From: Strigamia acuminata
Taxonomy: Eukaryota; Arthropoda; Chilopoda; Geophilomorpha; Linotaeniidae
Direction of reading: 5' to 3'
DNA: 64,000 nt
Assembly: GCA_949358305.1 (NCBI GenBank)
Contig: OX442324.1
Span: 434,001 to 498,000, forward strand
The notes beneath the pieces are model-generated. The model was not told the DNA's origin and searched no databases. It saw only the letters and a list, made by a program, of their open reading frames with translations. Numbering within the stretch: position 1 is the first letter of the stretch; every line of letters starts with the position of its first letter. Shown here piece after piece: positions 32,517 to 44,865 of this stretch. The position numbers were made by a program, and so were the translations under genes.

Positions 32517-33000
32517 TGTTGGTCCAAAGCAGCTTTGCATTTCATGTGTTTAACGTCGCGCCTTTTCTGGCTAAGCGCGACAAAGGCGAAATTCGTGTCG
32601 CATTGTTTACTGTACTGGAATTGAGAGCCAACTGCTTCGGATCGTTGTAATGCGTGCATAATATTCCCGTTGGCTCATGTTTTGCAGTGGATTTCGGATT
32701 GTCGTCTGTTATGATTTAGTTTATCGATTAATTTTCCCCAGTGCATTATCCAGTGTTAATGCTGGCTTTGATTTATCTTTACTTTGCTTTGTAAAGAATA
32801 AATCAACCTTTCCATCAGGTTGATTTGTTCTACTTTTAGATCGAGGGCAAATAGCCTCGACACCTGTAAATATTCACTTGTTCACCTGTTCTTGCCTGAA
32901 TAAAGATGGCCGACGCGTTTGTGCGGTTTTGGGCACAAAATGAGTTTTGTTTCGTCTCCAGTTCCTTTCTCGGCGTTGACAACTTCACCTTTCATCGTCA
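32517..33000 (+). repeat. Probable 3' LTR of copia G (right edge undefined)
   Basis: TGTTGG directly after the purine tract marks the left edge. No second copy exists in the window, so the right edge, near the junction with copia H, is a guess. Confidence 0.5.
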
Positions 33001-33031
33001 GTTTCACGTCTATGTGTTTGTTTGAGCGATT

Positions 33032-36000
33032 TTATATGCGATTTTTTGCATATTGAATCGCAGGCATCGAGTCGGCGTAAACACATGGAACTTCCCGGTC
33101 AAACCCATCAATCATTACTTCGGCGTCAAATATGCGCTCCAACCAAATTATCTCCTTCATGCCGTCCACAACCGCCAAGAATTTGCTTTCCATAATGGAA
33201 AGAGCAGTAATGGTCTGCTTATGGCAGTTCCATGAGACGGGGACACCTCCCAAATAGATAATGTGCCCGCCAAAACTTCGGCGGTTGTCTTGATCCAGAG
33301 CGTAAGACGCATCTGTGTAAACAGTTAATTTGTCACTTTGGCAGTTCCCAAGGTTAATGGAGAAATTGGGCGTATTGGCCAGGTAACGCAACACTTGAAG
33401 TAACATGTTTACGTGTCGTGTCGAGTGAATTTCGTTGTATTGAGACAATACAATTACAGAAAACAAGATATCGGGTCTTGTGCGACTTGCGATGAAGAGC
33501 AAACTTCCAACAAGAGACCAATATAGAAAACTCGAATTAACACGTTCTCCCGTTTGGACTTTTTGGATCATAGTGCCAGGCGTTCCAGGCACTCTAACAC
33601 GGTGAGATGGGTCAATGCCGTATTGCTTGCAGAGCTTCGAAATATAGGTGCGTTGATGAATGAGGATATTCCCCCCGTCCCTACAAAACTCAATCCCTAA
33701 TAAAAGGGTGACGGGGCCCAAATTGACAATCTCAAAAGATTGTTGAATCCATTCTAAAACGCACTCTTCTGCCAACTCATCCTTCGAAAATAATACAATA
33801 TCGTCGACGTAAAAGATGAGTATGGCGTCCGAACCCAAGCTATACACACAGTTAAGACCCAAAACCGGTTCAAAACCTATTTCAATCAGCTGGTCGTGTA
33901 GGCGCTGGTACCACATACGACCAGACTGATGATGTCCATAGAGAGATTTCCTCAACTCCCAACATTTGTGTTGCTTTTCAGGTGTTCGATATCCCTTGGG
34001 GATGTTGATGTACTGCACCTCATCGAGGTCTTCATATAGATATGCGGCCTTGATGTCAAGGTGTAAGTCACGCCAGCCCCTTAATACTACAAGAGTACAA
34101 AAGAACATCATGACCAACACAAAATTGACTACAGGGGAAAAGACCTCTGTAAAATCAATACCGAGCTTCTGCTTGAACCCTTGTGCAACAAGACGAGCGC
34201 GATATCTGCTAATCGCACCCGTATGATCCCTTTTGAGTTTATAGATCCATTTTGTCCCCAGCAAGGTTTTATCCTTGACTTTGCTTTTATCAACCTCGAC
34301 ATAAACCTCACGTTCTTTGAAAATATCGATTTCGTCCTCCATTGCCCTTTCCCAATCAGGTTTCCCAACACCTTTCACAGCCTCTTCGTAGGTGTCAGGC
34401 TCTACAGAGCAACAACCAGCAAAACCGACATTGATCTCTTCTTTGAAGTTGAACAATTCCGAGATATACTCGTATCCCTCGTCCCGACACCACCGCACAA
34501 CTTCAACACGACTTCGGATTCTGTCATGCTTAGGCGAAATGTAATAAACATCAACCTTTCCAGCTGTGGCTCCCCCTTTACGCACGGTTTGCCTTCTCTG
34601 CCACTTGGACAAGTCTAATGGCAATAGATCACTAGCTGGAGCTGTGCGATCCCCTGTGTCTTACCCTTTGCGCGGGGGATTACGACGTACAGGTACAGGT
34701 GACGTTCGAGGGGTTAATTGAGGACTTGCATCAGGATCCTTAATCTCAACCTCGTTATCGGGGTAAATATTGAAGAAATTCTCATCATCCCCTTTCGCCC
34801 CACCAATTTCATCAACATTTGCATCTCTAAGGACATCTTGCACTATATCCTCGATGACATCCTCCACGATACCAGCATTCTCAACTTGTTCAGGTGCCTT
34901 TTCGGGCGCAGGTTCCTGAATTGGAGGTGGAGGAACCACTACTTGGGGTAGGGGGTCACCATGAATGCTGTCGTCGTCCGACAAGGAGTCATTGAAAGAA
35001 TCTTCATCTGCATTATCGGCAAAATGTGAGGGGCCCGAGGGAGGAATCTTAAGGTTTTCATACCAAAAGTTCTGTTCCAATATCTTAAAATGTTTCGAAA
35101 AGAACACTTGGCTCCGTTTCGGGTCCCAAATTCGATATCCACGGGTGGAAGCTGCATAACTAATCAATGCCCCCGCCCACGCCCTTTCTTTTAATTTCCC
35201 ACCCCTTGTCTGGGAAGGAATGTGGACATATGTCAATGCCCCAATGCATTTGACATGACGCAAGGACAATTTCTTGTTGTAAAACACATTGTAAGGTGTT
35301 TTTCCTCCCAACCCCATGTGTGGGAATCGATTTTTCAAATAAACAACAGAAACTGCAAGTTCTGCCCACAAAGTTGAGGAAAAATTGTTTTCCAAGAGTA
35401 GGGCACGGATTCCAACAAGAATGGTGCGGCACTTTAACCCAATGCTATCAGTATAAGCACTCCACTGTTTCGATATGAACTCTCCACCATTGTCAGTTTT
35501 AATGGCTTTTACCTTTTTAGAAGTAAGCCGCTCAATTTCCGTCAACCACTTCTTGAAATGACCCAAAACTTCATCCTTTGTCTTCATGATGATAATCCAC
35601 ATCAGCCGGGAGAAATCATCGACCATAATGAGGTAATAAAATGCCCCACCAATGCTCTTAACCGGTGAGGGCCCCCAAACATCTAAGTGAACAATTTCCA
35701 AAATCCCTTTCGTGGATATATTAATAATGGGAGGAAAGCTTGCACGTGTGCTTTTCGCCCTCGAACAAGCATCGCAAGCCGACAATTCATTGTTGGAAAG
35801 TTTCAGCCCAAATACTTCATTGGATTTCTCCAACAATGCAATCCCTTTTGCATTAAGGTGCCCAAAACGTGAATGCCAAACATCCATCGTTTGGGGCTTG
35901 TCAGGCTTAATAAGAGCCTTATTCCCACCATTATCTTTCAAATCGTTCTGCACAATTTGTTTCAAAGTTTTTGGAGTCTTCGATTTATCCCCATTGATGG

Positions 36001-37660
36001 CAATCAAGCCGACCTGTTTGTTGTTCAAAACATTCATCTTCTGACTCGGACTCGCATTATTTGCCACGGTCGCTTGCGCATTACTCGCAGTATTCACTTG
36101 CCCCTTATTCGCAATTGCAGGTTTCCCTGTCTTACTCAAATTTTGGGTTAATGCAGTCTTAAAATCTAAATGAGTTAGTAATGAATTAACAACTTCATCA
36201 CCCTTTAAAGGTGGACTAGGTTTCACTGCCGCATTCTGTTGCGCAGGTAATGCAGCAGCGTTAACAATGTGTGCAGTATTCACTTGACAATTGACTTTAT
36301 ACATTCTATCACTCGTACGTGTCGCAGTGATAGAAGGCGCGTCAATATTGTCCTGAAAAATGGACATTTTTCCATCTTTTACAAATGTCGTGGCCCCAGC
36401 TTCATCTGCGCGACCTAATGAAATCAGATTCTTTCTGAAGTTTGGAGCGTAGAAGACATTTTTCAACTGTAATTCCCGTTTCTTTTGTCCATAAAAAGAT
36501 ATCAATGTCACAGTCCCGATGCCCTCGATTTTCGACTTTCCTTCGCCCTGCTGGACGCTGTAACCAGTTAATGGATTGAAGTCGGAGAACCAGGATTTGT
36601 TGAACGAGAAATGGTCAGTCGCTCCTGTGTCGACATACCATTGCAAATCAAAGTTTGCATGTGACACTAGCGATACAACAGGAGGCTGCTTTTGATTCGA
36701 AATCGCTGCGGAGAAGTAAGAGATAGGGACGTCATCAAAAACATTCATTTGGGTGACGGCGGCCTTTTGCCGGCCTTTTCCACGTGATTTCCCTCGTGGA
36801 TTGCCCCTAAATTGTCCTGTCGGGTTGCCTTTTCCTGCAAGCTGTTGTTTAGGCGGAGAAGGGCAGTCACGGGAAAAATGGCCTGTCCCACCGCAGGTAA
36901 AACACACACGTGGGGAACTGGGCGCGGTTCCGCCGCGTCCACGTTGACCACTGCCTCTGCCAAAGAAGGCTCCAGTGTTTTCCAACGGCGTCGGGTTGGG
37001 CACTCCAAATTCGTCCCCCTTCTCGTAAAGGCGATTGTACTCGCCTAAAAGTCTTTCTTTCACGGCAGCGGCCGTAAATTCCGGGTCGGGTTAGTGATAC
37101 ACTGTCGGTTTGACTGGCTCGAATTGGGGTGGTAATAGATTCAAGTATTGGAAAGCATGGAACTCATCCGAGACCACAATCTTCACGTCGGCGAGTTGTG
37201 TTACTTTCCGGTCGACACGGGAAGTAAAGACGATCATCTCTTCATCTTCCCGTAGACGCATATCGAGGAACTCCCGCCGGAGTCGGGCTTTGCGTGCACG
37301 CGTGGTCGGCTGATAAGCCGCTTTCAGCGCTTCCCATACACCTTTTGCGGTTGGGTGAGCCACAGCCACAACTTGTTGTGGTTCGTTGCAAGCCAGACAA
37401 ATGGTGGAGCGGGCTTTCTCCTCGCCCTTCTCGTAGTCACGAGTTTCCTTTGCCGGCGATCCAGCAAGCGGTTCCTTGATTTTACCGGTCACATGTCCCC
37501 AAACACTGTATGATTGAAGCAAGAGCTGGATCTGCATGCTCCAGGTGGGGTAATTAGAGCCGTCCAGTTTGCGTACGTCCTTATAGTCGTCATGGCGGTC
37601 CCACGACGACATTCTCGAAATAATTTGATCACAAATCGATGCACAATTCACAAAATTCAC
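33032..37660 (-). pseudogene. Copia H gag-pol polyprotein with MBD-like module
   Basis: One frame from ATG 37660 with three in-frame TAA codons: 37091-37093 (in gag), 34658-34660 (before the MBD module) and 33032-33034 (in RNase H). Order: gag (R-K-L-D-G-S-N-Y-P-T-W), knuckle C-F-T-C-G-G-T-G-H-F-S-R-D-C, protease W-Y-V-D-T-G-A-T-D-H-F, integrase (G-H-L and C-D-A-C; K-T-D-N-G-G-E-F), MBD-like module, reverse transcriptase Y-V-D-D-I-V-L-F-S, RNase H. About 18 residues holding the catalytic Glu of integrase are deleted in frame after G-L-K-C. Not functional. Confidence 0.88.
34441..34603 (-). other. MBD-like module in copia H
   Basis: W-Q-R-R-Q-T-V-R-K-G-G-A-T-A-G-K, then V-D-V-Y-Y-I-S-P, I-R-S-R-V-E-V-V-R-W-C, ending L-F-N-F. 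This follows the MBD pattern residue by residue. The equivalents of MeCP2 Arg111, Asp121 and Arg133, which contact methyl-CpG, are all present. It lies between the integrase C-terminal linker and reverse transcriptase. Confidence 0.78.
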
Positions 37661-38614
37661 AAATTTCCGGAGAAAAGCACACAGTCACATCGCACAGAGA
37701 AGCGTAAACCCCCAAAAATTGAAGGCGAGATATAACAAACTTCCCTTGGACAAATCTCATTAAGTGAGACGAAAAACTCCAACGCAGTATTTCCCAAGTT
37801 CCGACCGGGCTCCTAGGCTCGCGGGACACTTGGTGGCCAGAAATAGCCTGCGTGGAAATAGGATTCCGCTACGCGAATGCGTAAAGGGCGGAAAACAAAC
37901 TACAAGACCCCCAAACAAAACCTTAATAATATTAACAAAGAATTTCGACAACTTAAATCTAAAAGATTGCTGGCAGGATGAAATTCCGTTGTTTTGCGGG
38001 TTGGTTTGCGTCGCAAATCTCCCGCGTTGATCCCACGTCATGAAATCGATGCACGTCGACTCAACGTGCTTGTCCGCACCTTCGTAGAATGTGCTTCGTG
38101 CACAAAACCTCGGGAAAAATGCCAGCGCGTATGTTTAACCCGCTAACTGGTCTTCTAGCTGCTCAAATAGCTGATGCCTGCGTGCAAATTTATGCCCACA
38201 CAGGTCTTGGCGTTGGAAATGAATCTTACACGTCGTTTTTCGTCTGGTTTGGCGAAAAATGGCCGTCGTTAAAAATTCGTTTCGCACGAAGACTTCCGTG
38301 TTGATTTTCAACGAAAATGATCCAAAAACAACGTCGCTTTGACGTATTTTCGCGTCGAATCACAATGAGAACGTGTACCGATCCGTATACACGATTCTCG
38401 GCTGGCTTCACGGCTGTACGCGATGAAACCAGAAAGAAAATGGCGCCGCCGAGGAAAAACCTCGTTATATCGACGAAAAATGAACGAAATGTAATGTTCC
38501 TTACACCGTTTTGCTCCAAATTCGCTGGCGAATTGTCCGCACACGTTGTCACGGCTGTCCGCTTCGAAAAATTCCGATTTTCGGCGATACGTCTCGGTGA
38601 CGATCTGCGACGAA
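37661..38614 (-). other. Leader of copia H, part next to gag
   Basis: Non-coding leader that is GC-richer than its surroundings. Short frames on both strands have no motif. It continues on the far side of element D at 44489-44552. Confidence 0.6.
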
Positions 38615-38619
38615 CTTCC

Positions 38620-38935
38620 TGTTGAGATATAACATATAATTACTTTTAAGATATGTATATATTTATATCGCATTATTCAAGCGGTATTATATTCTTTGTA
38701 CGATGTTTGTATTTACTTTTGGCCATGTGAATGGCCACAGTTGTTGTCATGTATAACTTGTATGAATTGCCTACAGGTGGCACCAGGTAGTTTGAGTCAC
38801 ATGACTTAGAAATAAAAACCTCACTTCATGTTTTGCTTTGAACCTGTAAAGACTGTGTTCTTTATTTCTACACAAATGCTTTCCACTCCACTGATAAACT
38901 ACACATTCTGCACTATTTAATAGTACAAATCAACA
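38620..38935 (+). repeat. 5' LTR of copia D
   Basis: TGTTGAGATATAAC to AAATCAACA. It contains an AATAAA-like polyadenylation region (AGAAATAAAAACC) at about 38808. Confidence 0.95.
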
Positions 38936-38947
38936 AGGTTATGGGCC
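38936..38947 (+). other. Primer binding site of copia D (internal tRNA-iMet)
   Basis: AGGTTATGGGCC follows the LTR directly. It complements the anticodon region of initiator tRNA-Met (GGGCCCATAACC), the half-tRNA priming known from Drosophila copia. Confidence 0.88.
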
Positions 38948-39719
38948 AATATAACCAGGAAAGCATTAAAAATCATTTGGGATGATTTTCAACCATTTAG
39001 AGCCAATTGGAGATGTTTTGGAAAATTTCCTCCAATTTATCCAAGATGGCGGCGCCCACAACTGAAGTCAGAAGTTTGTGTTTGTGCCAGGATACTAAAG
39101 GTTTCAAAGCAGCAAAGAGTCATCAAACAACACGGAAACACTAGCGGGTTCGAGAAATTATAAACAATTTATTTAAACAATTCTTTTCCTTTGCTTGGAA
39201 GTGTGATTTCCGTATTGCGAGGCGCAATACGTTTCGTCAACGTGTCATTGATTCCGGACGGGAGAAACGACTAGACGACGTTTACACAAGCGGGATAATT
39301 TCCGTCAACCACACGCGAAGTGTGAACCGGAATTTCTGGACGAAAAAGGACGAAACGGAACTCAAAAACGCGAGACGACACAAGAGTCGAGCAGGAAAGA
39401 CAATATTGGGTTGCAACCACACGTGAAGTGTGACACTACGCGAAATTCCACTGGAAAACGTCTCGAAGACATCTTATTTTGAATATGTTTATTGAATTTG
39501 AGATATTAGAATTGTTTAACATGAACAAATCCTATACTGGTCGATATTTTTGCATTTCTAGCTTAGTGTTGTGATAAGATTGTTACTAACTTAGTTTAAG
39601 AGCGAACTAACATCACAACTTTGCACTTTGTTGTGATTATCAGTACAGAAAGTGTTTTTGCAATTGGTGGTATTTTGTGTACACAGTGCTAGTGAACAAA
39701 AAGGAACTGCCAAACTATC
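38948..39719 (+). other. Leader of copia D
   Basis: Non-coding leader of about 0.77 kb, with AAGATGGCGGCGCC near 39040. No frame of note. Confidence 0.6.
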
Positions 39720-42700
39720 ATGGATACAGAAAAACCGGAGCGGAAAATAACATTACTGAACAGGATGAACTATGATTCGTGGAAACAACAAATCAAAGTG
39801 CTTTTGATGCACCACGGCTGTTGGGCGTTTACTGACGGAACAGAAGAGGCGCTGGCACCGGGAGCATCTTGGCGTGATCGTTCGGATTATCAATTAAGAA
39901 AGGGAAGAGCATTCAGCTTGATTTATTACTCAATTGAAGAACAATACCATGAATTACTAAGCGGGATTGAGGACGCAAAAAAAGCTTGGGACACGCTCAA
40001 AACTAATTTTGAACCGGTCTCGAGAGCACGAATTATTCGCTTGTTGGACGAGTTCTTCAGTCTAAAATATGATCCGACAACGGAAACCATCGGGGTATTC
40101 GCCGCAAAGATGCGTAATGCAGCGAAAAGACTAGCAGACGTGAAACACGACTTGGACAACCTGTATCAAGCATTTCAACTAATCCGATACCTGCCACAAG
40201 AATACCAGTCCATTGTCCAAAGTATTTATCGATGGGATGATAAAGATTTCACGCTGGAGAAGGTTGAAGCAGAATTGGTCGCCGAAGAAGGCAGACTCGC
40301 ACAACAGAGACGAGATTCGGGACAAGGATCAATCATAGACGCGTTCAGCACAGGACCAAATTCTTCTGGAAACAAGGGCACTGATAATTCGTCGAAATTT
40401 CAGCAACAGGGCAACAGTAGCCAAAATAATCGCGGATGTCAAGGCGGACAGAAAGGAAGAGGCAGATCGAATTATCGAGGCGGAGCAAACACGAGGAATT
40501 TCAGAGGAAATGCGACCGGGTCAACGGGACGGGGGCCGTGTTTTCGGTGCAACCAACAAGGACATTGGGCAAAAGATTGCACAGCACAGCTCCAGCCAAC
40601 GAACAATTTAGACACCAACACTGTCGAAGATTTGGACAATGAAATGTTACAAGTGGGATTCCTCACAGAATTAAGCGAGGAAGAGTTGCTGCAGTGCGGC
40701 GCAGCCAACAATTGTTGGATTTATGACACCGGAGCAACTGGACATTTTTGTAAAGATAGGAATCAATTCTCCAGCTTTACTGAAACCACCGGAACTATAA
40801 GCCAAGCAGACAAGAAGAATTTGATCAAAATTCAAGGTGTTGGCAACGTGTGCATCATGTGCGTAGTTGGAAACGACACAATTCCAGTTACACTGAAGAA
40901 AGTTTACTACGCGCCCGACTTGAGAAGGAATTTACTGCCGGGGCCATGCATAGATGAAGCCAGATGCAAGGTCGCAGTTGGTTCGGGATTAGTAAAAGTC
41001 TATGATCCGCAATGGAAAAGGCAGTTAATGGAAGGTGTGAAGAAAGATAGACTTTATTATATCAAAACTAGTGACAAGAAACCCGAAATTGCGAAATTAC
41101 AAGAAAAAGGTGAAAACAGAATCAGTGTCGGTGAACAGGAGAAAGAACACCCAACTAGTTCAAAACATGCGTCAAGCCCAGAAGAAGCGAGATTGTGGCA
41201 CGAGCGGCTTGGACACATTCATTTTCCCAGCGTGCAGCAGATGAGCAAGAGCAACGCTGTGATTGGACTCCCAATTCTGGAAGTGCCAATAACTCAATGC
41301 GATGTCTGTGATTTGGCGAAGAAAAAGTCGGTTTCTCATAAATCTTTGCCAAGAATAAGGTCAAAACAGCCACTAGAACTATTACATATGGACGTGTGTG
41401 GGGCGTTTAACACAGCAACACTATCTGGAAATAGATATTTCCTCACCATAACGGATGATTATTTTCGCTATTCCACCGTCTATTTAATGAAGAAGAAAGA
41501 TGAAGTTTTTGACTTATTCCGCAAGCACGCGAAAAGGATCAAACGACTACTTGGCAGACAGATCCTTGCGATACGAACAGACAATGGCATGGAGTTCTGC
41601 TCCAATAAATTTGGAGAATATCTCGAAGAACAAGGGATTATCCACGAGAGAACCAATGCATACACCCCTGCCCAGAATGGAGTTTCTGAAAGACTGAACC
41701 AAACCTTAGCTAATGGAATGCGAGCACTTGTTTATGATGCGGGTTTGGAACATCGATTTTGGGGTGAGGCGATCTTAACATTCAACTACCTTAGAAACAG
41801 GATTGCGAAGTTAAAATCAGATAAGACGCCGATGGAACTTTATTACAATCGCAAACCATCACTGCGTCATCTAAGAAAATTTGGATGTTTGTGTTTTGTC
41901 AAAAAGAAGATTTGAGATGGCAAAATCGACAACAAAGGGATATACGGGATCATGCTCGGCTATTCTAGAATTACGACAGGATACAGAGTTTGGTTGCCAG
42001 AGTTTTCCAAAGTCTTGGAAACAAATGATATCAAGTTTGTCGAAAGCAGGCGCGGAGTTGAAGGCGTGCTGGGCCTACCAGACAAGTATACGGCGTATAT
42101 TGACGACTTGAATGATAATTTGGACAATGATGATCGTCAGTATTATTCGGATGAAGACGTCAGGCCACCGCTACCCCCGCCAATCCCAGCCAAAAAGAAA
42201 GAAGTTGAACAAGAGGAATTACCTCAACTGAAACTAAAGTTCCGACTGCCGGAGGAAAAACTGCGAGCTAATCCACCTAGGACTGTGCCGCAAGCGACAG
42301 CAGAAGTGCAGAATCCTGCTCGCACCATACCTCCACTAGTTTGGATGAAGACGGAGAAGTTTAGACCAACCGGGCAAAAGGACGTCGAATACACGATTGA
42401 AGGATACGAAAAACCTAAGTTACGCTCAATACCGGAGGTAAAACGTTATTGTGCAGATCATAACCTTAGTGTTCCTGAGCATCTTTTCGAAGATAAGAGA
42501 AGGAAGAAGACATCTGAATCCAATACGACAACAGATGATTTGGATTTGGATTTCAATTTGGAAGCAAATCATCTTGAAATACATATTCCAGTCCGCTATG
42601 AAGAAATAGCAAATCTGCCAGAAAAGAGCGAGTGGAATCAAGCGATGACTGATGAAATCGACACCATGCATGAGCGTGAAGTATGGGAGCTGGTTTCACC

Positions 42701-44149
42701 GCCACCCGACACCAAAGTCATAGGATGCAGATGGATCTACACCGTTAAGCAGAACGACCAAGGGGAAATTGCCAGATACAAAGCCAGACTTGTCGCGCAA
42801 GGCTTTTCGCAAGTCTACGGCGAGAGACATTTTCTCCTGTGGTGGATTTTTCAATCGTCAGATTCATGTTCACATTATTGGTTTGCATGCTTAAATGGTC
42901 ATATATCCAGGCAGTTGTTAAGTGTGCGTATCTCTACGCGAAGTTACACAAGACCATATACATGCGCCAACCGAAGGGATTTATTCATCCAGATAAACCG
43001 AATTAAGTTTGCCGACTCCTTAGAGCAATCTATGGACTGCATCAATCCGGGAGAGAATGGGGCATGGAATTGGAAGAGACTTTACTCAAACTTGGATTGC
43101 AACATGTGAATTGGTGTAATTGTGTCTACAAATACAAGAATGTTGCGTACTTGATCGTTTACATTGACGATATCGTCGTTTTTGGAAAGAAGTATGAAGA
43201 TGCGATGAACGTACTCGACATGATTAAGACTCAATTCGATTTGGTCATTTTGGGACAGACTAAGAAACTGTTAGGAGTTGAATTCTGTTCGCACAGACAA
43301 CAAATGGTGTTGCATCAGAGAGCCTATATCAACAAAGTCTTGCTGAGATTTAAAGACCATTTGGACACAGTGAAGATCAGATCGCAACCCATGACCAAAT
43401 CAACCGTTCTCACCAAGCAAGACTGTCCAAATACGATCGAGGATTTCAAACTTATGGAAGGGATTCCTTACAGAAGCTTGCTTGGATCGCTAGCATTCAT
43501 CGGACCGAGAACTAGGCCCGACATGACTTATGCGATCAATATATTAAGTCAATTCCAGTCGAATCCAGGATGGAGCCACTGGATTGTCTTACTGGACTTA
43601 CTGAGTTATCTCAGGACAACGAAAAATTTTGGACTGATGTTATTCCCAAATAATCGGATCGAAGTTGTTGCCTATAGTGATTCCGATTATGCCAACAATA
43701 GAGATGATCGAATATCCGTTGGAGGAACTCTAATAACGCTAGGAAATACACCTGTGTATTGGAGAACCTTCAAGCAACGTAACGTGACGCTATCAACTAT
43801 GGAGGCCGAATATGTAGCCCTTACGGAGACAGTAAAGGACTACATGTGGATTGTTAGGGTTCTACACGAAATTGTTCTAAACTTGGCCGACAAGTTCTAT
43901 CATCGAGTGTTGTGTGACAACATTTCAACAGTGGATTTTACGAAATCCAATATCGAGAACCGAAAAACGAAACACATAGACATTCGGTACCACTTCATAA
44001 AAGAGCTTGTAAGGAAAGACAACCTTCAAATAGTGCATGTTGGAACAAAATGCAATTACGCGAACATTTTTACAAAATCTGTTGATAAGTGTGATCTTGT
44101 TCAATTCTGTAATCGCTTCCTAGTTGATTTAAATGTCTTAAGTGCTTAA
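39720..44149 (+). pseudogene. Copia D gag-pol polyprotein, broken
   Basis: Starts M-D-T-E-K-P-E-R-K-I-T. Gag; knuckle C-F-R-C-N-Q-Q-G-H-W-A-K-D-C; protease I-Y-D-T-G-A-T-G-H-F; integrase (H-x-x-L-G-H-I-H, C-D-V-C; R-T-D-N-G-M-E-F; N-G-V-S-E-R); diverged MBD-like module; reverse transcriptase Y-I-D-D-I-V-V-F; RNase H ending H-V-G-T-K-C-N-Y-A-N-I-F-T-K. Breaks: in-frame TGA at 41913-41915, a frame-shifting deletion near 42830 in reverse transcriptase, and TAA at 43004-43006. Closely related to copia E. Confidence 0.92.
42342..42510 (+). other. Diverged MBD-like module in copia D
   Basis: W-M-K-T-E-K-F-R-P-T-G-Q-K-D-V-E-Y, then L-R-S-I-P-E-V-K-R-Y-C, then L-F-E-D-K. It has the same spacing of W, R-x-x-G, D, R-S and E-V-x-R-(Y/W)-C as the modules in G and H, but a shorter first loop. 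Confidence 0.5.
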
Positions 44150-44167
44150 TAATGCGAGGGGGCCGAT

Positions 44168-44483
44168 TGTTGAGATATAACATATAATTACTTTTAAGAT
44201 ATGTATATATTTATATCGCATTATTCAAGCGGTATTATATTCTTTGTACGATGTTTGTATTTACTTTTGGCCATGTGAATGGCCACAGTTGTTGTCATGT
44301 ATAACTTGTATGAATTGCCTACAGGTGGCACCAGGTAGTTTGAGTCACATGACTTAGAAATAAAAACCTCACTTCATGTTTTGCTTTGAACCTGTAAAGA
44401 CTGTGTTCTTTATTTCTACACAAATGCTTTCCACTCCACTGATAAACTACACATTCTGCACTATTTAATAGTACAAATCAACA
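44168..44483 (+). repeat. 3' LTR of copia D
   Basis: Reads the same as 38620-38935 throughout. Confidence 0.95.
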
Positions 44484-44552
44484 CTTCCGACGTTCGTTTT
44501 CGCCCGAAAAACCTCACGAACTCGTCAATAACCTGTTGGCCCGATTGTGAGT

Positions 44553-44564
44553 CCTCTGATACCA
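44553..44564 (-). other. Primer binding site of copia H (3' end of initiator tRNA-Met type)
   Basis: The element strand reads TGGTATCAGAGG, close to the complement of the tRNA-iMet 3' end (TGGTAGCAGAGG), placed just after the LTR end. Confidence 0.65.
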
Positions 44565-44566
44565 TT

Positions 44567-44865
44567 TGATAAGTCCGTGGAGGCCAGGAAACATCGAAAT
44601 AAAGTTGAAACCAGCTTAAAATGTGCGGGGAGCTCGCACTTTGCACCCGCCATGTTTTAATCACATGAAAAGCATAAAAACAACTGGGTTTGAGGCTAAA
44701 ATTGGTCTCAAACCGTACAAAGTATGACAATAGGACAAATCAATAGCAACAAGCATTGATTTGTTCTGTACAATATAAATAAAGACTAAAGTAATCAATA
44801 AACAATACAAAACATAACTAAACGATCGTCGCTCAACGAGCAGACGACGGGGTCGCACGTTATCA
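44567..44865 (-). repeat. Probable 5' LTR of copia H, 299 bp
   Basis: The inner edge TGATAAG lies next to the primer site and the outer edge is TTATCA, giving TGATAA/TTATCA ends. It contains AATATAAATAAAGA near 44773 (polyadenylation or TATA-like). No second copy is present to confirm the borders. Confidence 0.55.

Larger units (their letters stand above)
29719..33002 (+). mobile_element. Ty1/copia element G, 5'-truncated
   Basis: Starts inside the integrase core at the outer edge of gypsy B and continues to RNase H, a purine tract (AGAGGGGGTTC) and the start of a 3' LTR (TGTTGGTCC at 32517). The gag, protease and N-terminal integrase are missing. It meets the truncated end of copia H tail to tail near 33000. 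Confidence 0.85.
38620..44483 (+). mobile_element. Ty1/copia element D, complete, 5864 bp
   Basis: Two 316-bp LTRs that appear identical (38620-38935; 44168-44483), target duplication CTTCC (38615-38619; 44484-44488), copia-type primer site, gag-pol and purine tract GAGGGGGCCGAT. It is inserted in the leader of copia H. Confidence 0.95.
33003..44865 (-). mobile_element. Ty1/copia element H, 3'-truncated, split by copia D
   Basis: On the minus strand: 5' LTR 44567-44865, primer site, leader (interrupted by element D), then one polyprotein frame from 37660 leftward. It breaks off in RNase H near 33003, after N-K-H-I-D-V-K. The 3' LTR is lost. Confidence 0.82.

Noticed and set aside
38089-38673. 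Frames of 71-121 codons on both strands
   Set aside because: They lie in the untranslated leader of copia H, conflict with each other and show no family motif.
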